A stretch of 64,000 nucleotides of DNA, taken from contig NZ_AUHM01000010.1 of NCBI RefSeq assembly GCF_000423185.1, forward strand, positions 124,001 through 188,000. The letters are read 5' to 3'. The first letter of the stretch is position 1, and each line of letters begins with the position of its first letter. The notes below the pieces were generated by a model that had not been told where the DNA came from, did not search any database, and saw only the letters and a program-made list of their open reading frames with translations. Made by a program: the position numbers and the translations under genes. This stretch comes from Inquilinus limosus DSM 16000. GTDB taxonomy: Bacteria > Pseudomonadota > Alphaproteobacteria > DSM-16000 > Inquilinaceae. This document shows, one piece after another, positions 38,130 through 46,686 of the stretch.

Positions 38130-38975
38130 TCAGCCCTTCACCGCCCCGGCCGACAGCCCCTCCACCAGGAAGCGCTGGAGGTAGACGAAGCCGAGCGCGA
38201 TCGGCACCACGGCGAGCACCGAGGCGGCCATCAGCCCGCCCCAGTCGGTCAGATGCGCGCCCTTGAACAGCATGATGCCGGGGGTCAGCGTCCGCCGGGC
38301 GTCGCTGTTGATCAGCACATAGCCGAACATGAACTCGTTCCACGCCGTCACGAAGGCGAAGACGGCGGTGGCGAAGATGCCGGGCGCCGAGACCGGCAGC
38401 AGCACCTTGAGGATGAAGCCGGTGCGGGAGCAGCCGTCGATCTCCGACGCGTCCTCCAGCTCGCGCGGCACGGCGTCGAAGAAGCCCTTCAGCATGAAGG
38501 TGCAGAGCGGGATGGTGAAGGTGCAGTAGACGATGATCAGCGCCGCATAGGTCGACAGCAGGCCGAGGCGCTGCATCAGGATGTAGAGCGGCACCAGCAG
38601 CAGCACGCCCGGGATCATCTGCGACAGCAGCAGCGCGCCCCCGACCAGGCGCGACAGCGGCAGATAGGCCCAGCGGCTGAGCGCGTAGCTGCAGAACACC
38701 GAGATCGTGATCGTCAGGATGGTCGATCCGGCGGCGACGATCAGGCTGTTGCGGACATAGGTCAGGAACTCGCTGTCCAGCAGCACCCGGGAGAAGTTCG
38801 ACAGGGTCGGGTTGGCGATCCAGAAGCCGGGATCGGCGCTTCGCACCTCCTCCACCGGCTTCAAGGCCGTGTCGACCATCCACAGGAAGGGAAACAGGCT
38901 GTAGACGGCGAACAGGACCAGCGTGCCGTAAGTCAGGATGCTGCGCAGCGACCGCTGGGAGGCGCCGACGACCAT
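38130..38975 (-). CDS. Sugar ABC transporter permease (MalG-like)
   Basis: This 281-residue inner-membrane protein has six predicted helices. The EAA loop, the contact site for the ATPase, reads EDASEIDGCSRTGFILKVLL (about 190-210). The family motif FVTAWNEFMFGYVL is present near 225. It forms a heterodimer with the MalF-like subunit encoded 3 nt upstream. It is the last gene of the operon GH4, binding protein, permease, permease. No ATPase is encoded alongside, so a shared MsmK/UgpC-type ATPase from elsewhere must serve it. Confidence 0.92.
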   Translation of the reverse strand: MVVGASQRSLRSILTYGTLVLFAVYSLFPFLWMVDTALKPVEEVRSADPGFWIANPTLSNFSRVLLDSEFLTYVRNSLIVAAGSTILTITISVFCSYALSRWAYLPLSRLVGGALLLSQMIPGVLLLVPLYILMQRLGLLSTYAALIIVYCTFTIPLCTFMLKGFFDAVPRELEDASEIDGCSRTGFILKVLLPVSAPGIFATAVFAFVTAWNEFMFGYVLINSDARRTLTPGIMLFKGAHLTDWGGLMAASVLAVVPIALGFVYLQRFLVEGLSAGAVKG

Positions 38976-38978
38976 GGC

Positions 38979-39941
38979 TCAGCCCTCCCGCCGGCGCCGG
39001 GCAACGCCGTAGTGGTAGACGAAGAACAGGGTCGCCAGGAACGCCATCGACATCGAGGCCACGGCGCAGGCGGCGCCGACGTCGAAATCCTGCATCGCAT
39101 ACTGGTAGATCATGATCGGCAGCGTCTCCGACGCGTTCAGCGGGCCGCCTTCGGTCATCACCCAGATGAAGTCGAAATTGATCGCGGTCCAGACGATGTG
39201 GATGAAGATCAGCGTCAGCGACACGGCACGCAGATGCGGCAGGGTGATCACCCAAAAGCGCCGCCAGGCCCCTGCCCCGTCCACCGCCGCGGCCTCGTGC
39301 AACTCGCGCGGGATCGCCTGCAGCGCGGCCAAGAGGCTGAGGGTGTAGAAGGGATAGCTGCGCCAGATGTTGACGAAGGTGACGGTCAGCAGCGCCGTGT
39401 CCATCTGGCCGAGCCAGGGATAGGGCGCGTCGAGCAGGCCCAGCTTCACCATCCAGATGTTCAGGATCCCGTAATCCGGCGTCAGCATCCAGGTCCAGTT
39501 CAGCCCGGCGACGGCGATCGGGATCACCCAGGGGATGATGATCAGGCCGCGGAACACCGCCCGGAACCGCACCGGCTGGGCCAGCGCGATGGCGGAGGCG
39601 AGGCCGAGCGCGTATTCCCCGGTCACCGACAGCCCGGTCCAGACCGCGGTGTTCCACAGGGCGGGCAGGAAGTCCCCATCCTCCCAGACGGTCAAGTAGT
39701 TGTCCCAGCCGGCGAAGCCTGTGGCCGAGGGGTTCACCAGGTTGACGGTGTGCAGACTGTCCCACAGCACCCGCAGCAGCGGATAGGCGACCAGCACCAG
39801 GAACAGGATCCCGGCCGGCGCCAGGAAGACCAGCGCGGTGCGCCGGATCCGGGCGGCGCGGGTCGGCACCCGGCCCGCGGCCCGGACGGGGAGGATCGGC
39901 GCCCGCGCTGCGGCTTCGGCGGCGGCCTTCATCGATGCCAT
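38979..39941 (-). CDS. Sugar ABC transporter permease (MalF-like)
   Basis: This protein is about 320 residues with six helices, opening LVFLAPAGILFLVLVAYPLL. The loop LHEAAAVDGAGAWRRFWVIT near 215 is the EAA motif, and the end reads FFVYHYGVARRRREG. The start is ATG 39941 or ATG 39932; the second has the better-spaced GGGGAAGGGA, and GTG 39962 is less likely. A 78-bp palindromic repeat (39989-40066) lies between it and the binding-protein gene, an unusual place inside an operon. Confidence 0.9.
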   Translation of the reverse strand: MASMKAAAEAAARAPILPVRAAGRVPTRAARIRRTALVFLAPAGILFLVLVAYPLLRVLWDSLHTVNLVNPSATGFAGWDNYLTVWEDGDFLPALWNTAVWTGLSVTGEYALGLASAIALAQPVRFRAVFRGLIIIPWVIPIAVAGLNWTWMLTPDYGILNIWMVKLGLLDAPYPWLGQMDTALLTVTFVNIWRSYPFYTLSLLAALQAIPRELHEAAAVDGAGAWRRFWVITLPHLRAVSLTLIFIHIVWTAINFDFIWVMTEGGPLNASETLPIMIYQYAMQDFDVGAACAVASMSMAFLATLFFVYHYGVARRRREG

Positions 39942-39988
39942 TCCCTTCCCCACCGTCGACACTGGTAACGGGCTCGCCTCATTTCACT

Positions 39989-40066
39989 GTCATTGCCGGG
40001 CTTGACCCGGCAATCCAGAGGGCCTCGACATCTCCTGGATGCCCGGGTCAAGCCCGGGCATGACAG
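39989..40066. repeat. 78-bp dispersed palindromic repeat, copy 2, inside the sugar ABC operon
   Basis: It has the same length and arms as 4828-4905 and 63572-63649. It is located between the binding-protein stop and the permease start, so it will be transcribed and can fold in the mRNA, possibly protecting or adjusting the ratio of the two products. Confidence 0.85.
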
Positions 40067-40105
40067 GGAGTGGGCTGAGACACTCGCCCCCCTCCTTGCA
40101 TATCC

Positions 40106-41356
40106 TCACGACGAGCTCAGCTCGCCGGATTGGCGCAGGGCGCGGTTGACCTGCTTGCCGAGCCAGGCGGCGACCTCCGCCGGATCCTCCTTCTTCAGCA
40201 GCACCCGGCCGATCGATTCCTCCATCGCCCGGGTGATCTGGCCCAGCGCCACCGGCGGGAAGACCACGCCGGTCGGGGCCAGCGAGGTGAAGCCCTCGCC
40301 CCAGACGCCGGGGCTGACCACGTCCTTGCGCACCGAGGTCGTCGGCCGCCCCGCCGCCTGGTAGTCGCGGCCGGCGATAAAGGCGGCGAAAGTCCAGACC
40401 TCCTTCGGATGCTGGGTCGCCTTGAACAGGTAGATCGGGTTGATCTCGAAGAAGGTCGCGGGCTTCAGCTTGAAGGGCGGCGGCGCCACCTTCACATCGG
40501 CCATGGTCTGCGGGTTCTGCTGGGAGCGCGACTGCATCCAGGCGCCGTCGATCACCATGGCGTATTTGCCGAGGGCGAAGTTGCTGTCCTCCTCCTCCCA
40601 ACCCCAGCCGGCGGCTTCGGGCGCGATCGCGCCCTCGTCCAGCAGGCGGCGGTAGAAGGCGAACACCTCGGCCGCCCGCGCCAGCTCCGCCGAATTGTCG
40701 GCCCAGCTGTTCTTGTAGCCGCCGTCCGGCTGGCGCCGGGCGATGGCGACGTCGTTCTGGGCCAGGTACATGATCAGCTCCTGCGGCGCCCGCACCCCGG
40801 TGCCGGCGATGCCGAAGCCGTATTGCCCGGTCGCCGCCTTGACCTTCTGGGCGGCCGCGATCAGCTCGTCCCAGGTCTTGGGCGGTTCCGCGATCCCGGC
40901 CTTCTTCAGCGTCTCCTCGTGATAGAGCAGCGCCCGGATGCCGAGATAGTGCGGCATCGCCATCAGCTTGCCGTCGATGGTCAGCGCCTCCAGCACGTTC
41001 GGGTAGACCTGCTCCCGGTCCGGCCAGTCGGCGGCGTAGGGCGTGACGTCGAGCAGCGCGCCCATCCGGTACAGCTCGCCGAACCACTCAGGCAGGCCCC
41101 AGGAGATGTCGGGCGCGTCGCCGCCGGCCACGGCCGTGATCAGCTTGTCGTGCAGGGCGCCGTAGGAGATGTTCTGGGTCTCGATCCTGATGTCCGGATG
41201 CGCCTGCTCGAAGGCGGCGATCTGCGCCTGCATCGCCTTGGCGTCGGGCTGGGCCGGGTCCCACGCCACCCAGAAGCGCAGGGTCACCGGCTCGGCCATG
41301 GCGGGCAGCGCCAGCAGCAGCCCCGCCAATACGAGTGCGATCTTCGTCAACCTCAT
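40106..41356 (-). CDS. Sugar ABC transporter extracellular binding protein
   Basis: This 416-residue periplasmic protein of the MalE-like group 1 family has a Sec signal MRLTKIALVLAGLLLALPAM with cleavage after AMA. Family segments include ITAVAGGDAPDISWGLPEWF, MPHYLGIRALLYHEETLKKA and KYAMVIDGAWMQSRSQQNPQ. The neighbouring GH4 glycosidase suggests an alpha-galactoside or related oligosaccharide ligand (inference). It is the second gene of the operon, 47 nt after the GH4 gene. Confidence 0.92.
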   Translation of the reverse strand: MRLTKIALVLAGLLLALPAMAEPVTLRFWVAWDPAQPDAKAMQAQIAAFEQAHPDIRIETQNISYGALHDKLITAVAGGDAPDISWGLPEWFGELYRMGALLDVTPYAADWPDREQVYPNVLEALTIDGKLMAMPHYLGIRALLYHEETLKKAGIAEPPKTWDELIAAAQKVKAATGQYGFGIAGTGVRAPQELIMYLAQNDVAIARRQPDGGYKNSWADNSAELARAAEVFAFYRRLLDEGAIAPEAAGWGWEEEDSNFALGKYAMVIDGAWMQSRSQQNPQTMADVKVAPPPFKLKPATFFEINPIYLFKATQHPKEVWTFAAFIAGRDYQAAGRPTTSVRKDVVSPGVWGEGFTSLAPTGVVFPPVALGQITRAMEESIGRVLLKKEDPAEVAAWLGKQVNRALRQSGELSSS

Positions 41357-41403
41357 GGTCGCCTCCCCTCGAGTGTGGTCCGCCGGGGCGTTGACCGCCC
41401 GGG

Positions 41404-42867
41404 TCAGTTCGCGGCCTTAGCCTGGGCCCGTGCCTCGCGCAGCTCGTCGACGCTGCGCACCGAGAGGCGCGCGGCGCCGCCCCAGTCGCGCGTCGCGACG
41501 CCGCCGCGGGCCAGGCGTTGCCGCGCGCCGTCGACGGCGTGGGCGTATTGCGGCAGCCATTCGGCCTGGGCCACCAGCAGCTCGTCGACCATCTGCCAGA
41601 CTTCGTCCGGATTGCAGACGGCGCCGACCAGCGGGTCGTGCAGCACCGCCAGGCGCAGCAGGTCGAGGTCGCCGGTGACCGCCGCCTGCACCGCCATGCG
41701 CTGGACGTTGACCGAGGCGCTGCAGGTCGCGGCGCAGCCCAGCGGCAGCTCCAGCCCCGCCGTCATGTTCAGGCCGAAGCGGTCGACGAAGCCCGGCGTC
41801 TCGACGATGCAGTCCTGCGGCAGGTTCGTGATCAGCCCCTCGTTGCGCCGGTTGAAATGGCCGCGATAGACCCGCCCCGTCTCCAGCGCCTCGATGATGT
41901 AGCTGCCGTGCTCCTCGGAGCGGCGGTACTCGGACAGCGGCGCCCCGGCCTCGGACAGCCAGCGCGGGAAGTCGGTCTCGAACCAGTTCCGCTGCTCGGT
42001 GCAGTGGCGCAGATAGCCGCCGGTCTCGCCGTTGATCCAGTTCGACAGGTCGATCCAGCGGTTGATCTCGTCCGGCCGCTTCCGGTACCAGGGCAGGTAT
42101 TCGCTGAGATGGCCGTTGCTCTCGGTCGAATAGCAGCCGAAGCGGCGCAGCACGTCGATCCGGACCTTCTCCTCCCGGCTGTAGCGGGGGTGGCGCTCGA
42201 ACGCCTCCAGCAGCTCCGCCGCCTCGATCTTCCGCCCGCGGAAGCGGATGTCGATGTACCAGGTCTGGTGATTGATGCCGGCGCAGATATAGTCGACCTC
42301 GCGCGGGTCCTCCGCCCCCAGCACCTCGGCGATCTGGTGCCAGCCGTGCTGCACGCCGTGGCACAGGCCGATGGTGTTGGCGACGCCGCCGTGTTCGATC
42401 GCGGCCCAGGTGTTCATCGCCATCGGGTTGGCGTAGTTCAGGAACCACGCCCCCTCCTCCGCCTCCGCCCGGATGTCGCGGCAGAAATCGAGGATCTGCG
42501 GGATGTTGCGCTGGCCGTACAGGATGCCACCGGCACAGATGGTGTCGCCGACGCATTGGTCGACGCCGTATTTCAGCGGGATCTCGATATCGCTCGAGAA
42601 GGCCCGCAGGCCGCCGATGCGGACGCAGCTGATGACGTAGCGCGCGCCCTCCAAGGCCCGACGCCGCTCCAGCGAGGTGGTGACCTTCGCCGGCAGGCGG
42701 TTGGCCTCGATGTCGCGGCGCAGGATCTGCGCCACCATGTCGAGATTGTCCGGGTTGATGTCGTGCAGCGCGAATACGGTGTCCTGCAGCTCGGGCACCT
42801 TCAGCATGTCGCGCACCAGCTTCCGGGTGAAGCCGACGCTGCCCGCGCCGATCACGGCAACCTTCAT
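41404..42867 (-). CDS. GH4-family alpha-galactosidase/alpha-glucosidase (NAD- and metal-dependent)
   Basis: This 487-residue cytoplasmic glycosidase has the NAD-binding motif VAVIGAGSVGFTRKLVRD at the N-terminus. The catalytic metal-site motif TIGLCHGVQHGW carries C169/H170, the second site is GINHQTWYID, and Asn/Tyr residues lie in FLNYANPMAMN. GH4 enzymes hydrolyse by an oxidation-elimination route needing NAD and Mn. The CHGV form of the motif is neither the CHSV of classic MelA nor the CNxP of phospho-glycosidases, so specificity is uncertain: alpha-galactoside, alpha-glucoside or alpha-glucuronide. As first gene of the ABC operon it probably processes the imported sugar. An AraC gene is divergent, 105 nt away. 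Confidence 0.88.
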   Translation of the reverse strand: MKVAVIGAGSVGFTRKLVRDMLKVPELQDTVFALHDINPDNLDMVAQILRRDIEANRLPAKVTTSLERRRALEGARYVISCVRIGGLRAFSSDIEIPLKYGVDQCVGDTICAGGILYGQRNIPQILDFCRDIRAEAEEGAWFLNYANPMAMNTWAAIEHGGVANTIGLCHGVQHGWHQIAEVLGAEDPREVDYICAGINHQTWYIDIRFRGRKIEAAELLEAFERHPRYSREEKVRIDVLRRFGCYSTESNGHLSEYLPWYRKRPDEINRWIDLSNWINGETGGYLRHCTEQRNWFETDFPRWLSEAGAPLSEYRRSEEHGSYIIEALETGRVYRGHFNRRNEGLITNLPQDCIVETPGFVDRFGLNMTAGLELPLGCAATCSASVNVQRMAVQAAVTGDLDLLRLAVLHDPLVGAVCNPDEVWQMVDELLVAQAEWLPQYAHAVDGARQRLARGGVATRDWGGAARLSVRSVDELREARAQAKAAN

Positions 42868-42972
42868 CGCATCCTCCCCGGAGCCCGTTCCCGCCCGGCC
42901 CCCTCGGCAAGCAGTTTCGTGCTATGGTCTAAGAAGCCGGGAAAACCGGCGAAAGAGGAATTTCGTGCGATC

Positions 42973-43881
42973 ATGGGGCATTCCATGCTGTCGGCGCTGC
43001 GCGACCGGACTCCCGGCGGGGTCTCGGTCGTCTTCCCGAAGGACCGCTACCGGCTGCACGCCATGGTCACCAGCGCCGGCTACGACCGCTGCACCGACCC
43101 CGGCTACGACTGGCACGGGCTGAAGCGCGGCGACGCGCCTTTCGTGCTGCTGCAGCACACGATCGGCGGCCGCGGCCATCTGCGGGTCGAGCGCAAGCGC
43201 TGGGAGCTGCGGCCGGGCCAGACCATGCTGCTGCGCTTCCCGCAGGACAACCGCTACTGGCTGGGCCGCAACCCGGAATGGGAGTTCTTCTGGCTGTGCC
43301 TGAACGGCCGCGAGGTGCTGCGGGTGTGGCGCGAGGTGACGGCGGTCCATGGCCCGGTGGTGGCGCTGCCGGAGGCCGCGGTCGAGCGGCTGGCGGGCCT
43401 CTGCCTGTCGGCGCTGCGCGGCGAGGCCGGCAGCCCGGCCCGCGCCTCCGCCCTCGCCTATGCCGCGTCAATGACGGTGGCGGACGATCTGCTGCCCTGG
43501 GGCGAGATGCCGGCGGCCTCGCCGAGGCCGGCCGCGATCGAGCGCGCCGTCTCGCTGTGCACGGGCCAGCCGGCCGAGCGGATCGACGTCGCCCGCATGG
43601 CCAGGGCCGCAGGCTACAGCCGCTATCATTTCAGCCGGGTCTTCGCCGCGCATGAGGGCACGACGCCGGCCCGCTACCTGCTGCGCCTGCGCATGGAGGA
43701 GGCGGCGCGGCTGCTGCATGTCGAGGAGGCGCCGGTCAAGGTGATCGCCCAGCGCTGCGGCTTCGACGACGCCAACTACTTCGCCAAGGTGTTCCGCCGC
43801 TTCTACGGCATCGGGCCGCGCGACTTCCGGCGCAGCGGCATGTATGCCGGAGCGGTGCGGGCCGGCCGGGCCGACGCCTGA
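42973..43881 (+). CDS. AraC-family transcriptional regulator
   Basis: This 302-residue protein has an N-terminal ligand-binding cupin-like region (about 1-150, with RVERKRWELRPGQTMLLRFP). A C-terminal double helix-turn-helix follows: DVARMARAAGYSRYHFSRVF, and VKVIAQRCGFDDANYFAKVF with FYGIGPRDFRR. It is divergent from the GH4/ABC operon and very probably controls it in response to the transported sugar. The ATG at 42973 is the first good start; AGAGGAA lies 14 nt before it, somewhat far, so ATG 42985 is also possible. Confidence 0.9.
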   Translation: MGHSMLSALRDRTPGGVSVVFPKDRYRLHAMVTSAGYDRCTDPGYDWHGLKRGDAPFVLLQHTIGGRGHLRVERKRWELRPGQTMLLRFPQDNRYWLGRNPEWEFFWLCLNGREVLRVWREVTAVHGPVVALPEAAVERLAGLCLSALRGEAGSPARASALAYAASMTVADDLLPWGEMPAASPRPAAIERAVSLCTGQPAERIDVARMARAAGYSRYHFSRVFAAHEGTTPARYLLRLRMEEAARLLHVEEAPVKVIAQRCGFDDANYFAKVFRRFYGIGPRDFRRSGMYAGAVRAGRADA

Positions 43882-43907
43882 ACGACACCGGCGCGACGGC
43901 GCGGCCG

Positions 43908-44041
43908 TCCCCCTCACCCTCCCGTCGCCTGCGGCGCCGGGCCCCTCCCTCTCCCCGAGGAAAGGGGAATACGAGCCGCGCCTTCCTACACCTCTCCTTG
44001 GGGAGAGGTCGAAATCGCGCAGCGATTTCGGGGGAGGGGCG
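43908..44041. repeat. Dispersed intergenic element, third family
   Basis: It contains CCCCTCACCCTCCC, CCTCCCTCTCCCCGAGG, ACCTCTCCTTGGGGAGAGGT and the near-palindrome CGAAATCGCGCAGCGATTTCG, ending GGGGGAGGGG that complements the left edge. It resembles the C/T-rich palindromic intergenic repeats common in high-GC proteobacteria. It fills the gap between the convergent AraC and AztD-like genes, where it may also serve as terminator. Confidence 0.7.
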
Positions 44042-44076
44042 GCTCCAGCCCGGCCGCTTGTCCCAGCGCCGATAAG

Positions 44077-45396
44077 CTACCCGGCGTTGCCGCCGCCGGC
44101 GATGGCGGAGGGCTTGCCGCCGACCGGGATGTCGAGCCCCTGCTTCAGGCTGTTCAGGTAGAACTCGCGGATGCGGCCGTTCTCCGGGTCGCTGACGAAG
44201 GCGCTGTTGCCGATGATCGCGACGGTCGGGGCCGGCGTTGCCGCGTCCCAGGCGCAGTCGAAGGCCGGGACCGCATCGAAGGTGGCCACGACCTTCCATT
44301 CCGGCGCGATGTCGTAGACACGCAGCCTGCCGTCCTGGGTCAGGTTGACGACGCGCTTGCCGTCCCCGGTCACCTCGTACTGGCAGACCGACTGACCGTC
44401 GGGGATCTGGAACACGTCTCCGGCTGTCAGGGCCTCGGCCGCCGGATCGATCCGGAGCAGCGCGTCATAGGGGCGGCCGTGGTCGCCGCCGTAGTTGGCG
44501 ATCAGATACCGGCCGGCCGGGCCGGCCTTGATCGTGCTCGCACGGCGGCCGTCGGGATAGGCGAGCTTGCGCGAACCCCAGGCCCCGTCCGGCCCCTTGC
44601 CCACGACCAGGACCCCGCCGTCGCCGGCGGGGTCGTTCTCGATCCTGACATGGCACCCGAAGACATGGACATCCTGCAGCGAGGCGTGGCCGTGGAATTC
44701 CTTGCAGGAGCGGTCCGGGTCCGCGGTGTCGTTGAAGCTGGCGATGGTCTTCCATCCCTCGGCCTTGTCGAGGATCTGAAAGCCGTTCGGCCGCGACGAG
44801 ACCGACTTGTCGTCGCCCCTGGCATAGGCCTCCTTCGAGACCGAGATCAGGAACCGGTCGTCGCCGAGCGGCACGGCGATGCCGTGCTGCGGCGCGGGCG
44901 CCGGCCAGACGGTCGGCTCGGCCGTGCCGTCGTCCAGGTCGTCGAGCCGGATCACGACCGTCTTCGGGTCGCTTCTGCCGAGCCAGGGCCGCTGCCCGTC
45001 GTAGAAGACGGTCAGCCAGCCGTGATCCGAGACGACATGGGACGGCCTGTCGCCCGTGAGGACCAGGTCGAGCAGTTTCACCTCGCCCTTCTCGATGTCG
45101 AAATGGTCCTCATGGGACTCATAGAACAGCCCGCTGTCCAGGACCCGGATGGTGCCCGCGTCGTCGCCCGTGCGGATCACGACGAACCGCCCGCCTTCGG
45201 TGGCGATCAGGGTCGGATCGGGCCTCGAAACATCGAAACTGTGGGTCACCTTCGCCGTGTCCAGGTCGAGCACGCCGACGACGGGCTTCTCGTGATCGGC
45301 GAAGACCAGTCGGCCACGCGACACATGCTCATGGGCGGAAGCGTCGGCGGAAAGCGCGGCCAGCAGCGCCGCGGCGGACAATCGGGTTCCGGTCAT
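44077..45396 (-). CDS. aztD: AztD-like periplasmic zinc metallochaperone
   Basis: This protein of about 439 residues has a signal peptide (MTGTRLSAAALLAALSADA) and then a His-rich start (SAHEHVSRGRLVFADHEK). A beta-propeller made of repeats such as VLDLDTAKVTHSFDVSRPD, RPSHVVSDHGWLTVFYDG and FHGHASLQDVHVFGCHVRIE follows. AztD of Paracoccus holds zinc and hands it to the AztC binding protein. A Zur box (45434-45448) sits directly upstream, so it should be induced in zinc limitation. This fixes the start at ATG 45396 (GAGG 9 nt before); an ATG at 45429 would lie 5 nt from the operator. No aztABC genes are adjacent. Confidence 0.83.
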   Translation of the reverse strand: MTGTRLSAAALLAALSADASAHEHVSRGRLVFADHEKPVVGVLDLDTAKVTHSFDVSRPDPTLIATEGGRFVVIRTGDDAGTIRVLDSGLFYESHEDHFDIEKGEVKLLDLVLTGDRPSHVVSDHGWLTVFYDGQRPWLGRSDPKTVVIRLDDLDDGTAEPTVWPAPAPQHGIAVPLGDDRFLISVSKEAYARGDDKSVSSRPNGFQILDKAEGWKTIASFNDTADPDRSCKEFHGHASLQDVHVFGCHVRIENDPAGDGGVLVVGKGPDGAWGSRKLAYPDGRRASTIKAGPAGRYLIANYGGDHGRPYDALLRIDPAAEALTAGDVFQIPDGQSVCQYEVTGDGKRVVNLTQDGRLRVYDIAPEWKVVATFDAVPAFDCAWDAATPAPTVAIIGNSAFVSDPENGRIREFYLNSLKQGLDIPVGGKPSAIAGGGNAG

Positions 45397-45433
45397 ATGG
45401 GCGGCCTCGTGGGAAATCCGTGATTTCAATTTA

Positions 45434-45448
45434 TGTTATATCATAACA
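45434..45448. promoter_or_regulatory. Zur box upstream of the AztD-like gene
   Basis: TGTTAT-ATC-ATAACA is a perfect 6-bp inverted repeat with a 3-nt centre, matching the alphaproteobacterial Zur operator (TGTTATAnnATAACA type). It ends 38 nt before the start codon at 45396, inside the promoter. Confidence 0.8.
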
Positions 45449-45450
45449 CC

Positions 45451-45487
45451 GAGAAACAACAACGAGGCTGCCCCAGAGGCACAGCCC
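45451..45487 (-). terminator. Intrinsic terminator of RTX gene 2
   Basis: On the minus strand, GGCTG-T-GCC and GGGC-A-GCC pair with one bulge (45466-45486), followed by the T-rich TCGTTGTTGTTTCTC. It lies 18 nt past the RTX-2 stop. Its run-off overlaps the start of the Zur-controlled promoter region. Confidence 0.65.
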
Positions 45488-45504
45488 TTCGATGGGCCCT
45501 GCCG

Positions 45505-46686
45505 CTACAGGACGAAATCGCCTTCCGTCAGTGTGATGGCACCGAGGAGGCGGAACTGCGCATCGGCCGTGCCGTCGCCATTGGTGTCGATGTAGACGGC
45601 GGTCTGGGTCACGCCCACGAGGATGCGGACTTCGCCGGCGTGATGGGTGAAGTCACCCGTGCCAATGAAGCTGCCGGCGCCGTGAGTGATCCCCGACAGG
45701 TCAATCCTGTCGCCCTGGCCCCGCGAGAAGTCATTGATCCGGTCGAGCGCCTTGACGGAGCCGACGAGGGAGAAGGTGTCTGCGACGGTGGAGATGACGA
45801 AGGTATCCGCACCGGCACCGCCTTCCAGGATGTCTCCACTGCCGCCACCGTTGAGTGTGTCGTCGCCACCCCAGCCGACCAGATAGTTGGAGCCGCTGTC
45901 GCCGGTCAGGACATCATCGAACGGGCTGCCGACGAGATTCTCGATGCTGCTGTGGATATCATTGGCGGCGTCCCCGGTGTTCGCCGAGGGATTGGCCAGC
46001 CTCGCCGTCACGCCGGTGGACGCATTGTCGTACAGGGTGGTATCGAAGCCGGTGCCGCCGGTCAGGACATCGGCCCCGGCGCCGCCGATCAGTTGATCAT
46101 CGCCAGCTCCGCCAACCAGCGTATCGATGCCGGCTAGGCCCGATAGACGGTTGTCGCCGCCGTTGCCGGTCAAACTGTCGCTGAAGGCACCGCCGCGCAG
46201 CCACTCGATATCGGCCAGGGAGTCGCCCTCGGCGTCGCCGCCGGTGCCGCTGCCGGTGACGAGACTGACCGTCACCCCGGCGCCCGAGAGGATGTAGTCC
46301 GCCATGTCCTGGGTGCCGCCGCCGCCGTCCAGGACATCGGCGCCTGCTCCGCCGACCAGGTTGTCGCTTCCGAGGCCGCCGGATAGGACGTTCGTGCCGG
46401 TGTCGCCCGCCAGGTAGTCGTCGAAGGCCGACCCGGTTGCATTCTCGACGCCGACATAGGTGTCTGCGGCCGCATCGCTTCTACCGCCCGTACCGGCGGC
46501 GAGATCGACCGAGACGGCACCGGGCGAGAGGGAATAGACCACCGTGTCTGTGTCCGGCCCGCCATTGAAGTGGTCGGCACCCGCCAAGCCTTCCATGGTG
46601 TCGTTCCCTGGCTGGCCATTGATCTCATCGTCGTCAGGCGTGCCTACGAGATTGTCGTCACCTGATGTTCCGTTAATGGCAGCCAT
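45505..46686 (-). CDS. RTX-type calcium-binding protein 2 (type I secretion substrate)
   Basis: This 393-residue protein begins MAAINGTSGDDNLVGTPDDD and has RTX nonapeptides from the N-terminus (GTSGDDNLV, GGLGSDNLV, GGAGDDQLI). Three modules follow with the same plan as RTX protein 1 (GVTVSLVTGSGTGGDAEGD-like strand, G-AFxDxLxGDxGxN). The C-terminal region (ADTFVISTVADTF, then RINDFSRGQGDRIDLSGI, ending LTEGDFVL) is a T1SS signal region. There is no signal peptide, as expected for type I secretion. The ATG is supported by GGAGG about 10 nt upstream. Confidence 0.85.
   Translation of the reverse strand: MAAINGTSGDDNLVGTPDDDEINGQPGNDTMEGLAGADHFNGGPDTDTVVYSLSPGAVSVDLAAGTGGRSDAAADTYVGVENATGSAFDDYLAGDTGTNVLSGGLGSDNLVGGAGADVLDGGGGTQDMADYILSGAGVTVSLVTGSGTGGDAEGDSLADIEWLRGGAFSDSLTGNGGDNRLSGLAGIDTLVGGAGDDQLIGGAGADVLTGGTGFDTTLYDNASTGVTARLANPSANTGDAANDIHSSIENLVGSPFDDVLTGDSGSNYLVGWGGDDTLNGGGSGDILEGGAGADTFVISTVADTFSLVGSVKALDRINDFSRGQGDRIDLSGITHGAGSFIGTGDFTHHAGEVRILVGVTQTAVYIDTNGDGTADAQFRLLGAITLTEGDFVL

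Noticed and set aside
37863-39968. A 701-codon plus-strand frame opposite the ABC permeases
   Set aside because: It is rich in Gln, Arg, Asp and His with no structure; the permeases on the minus strand have proper helices and EAA loops.
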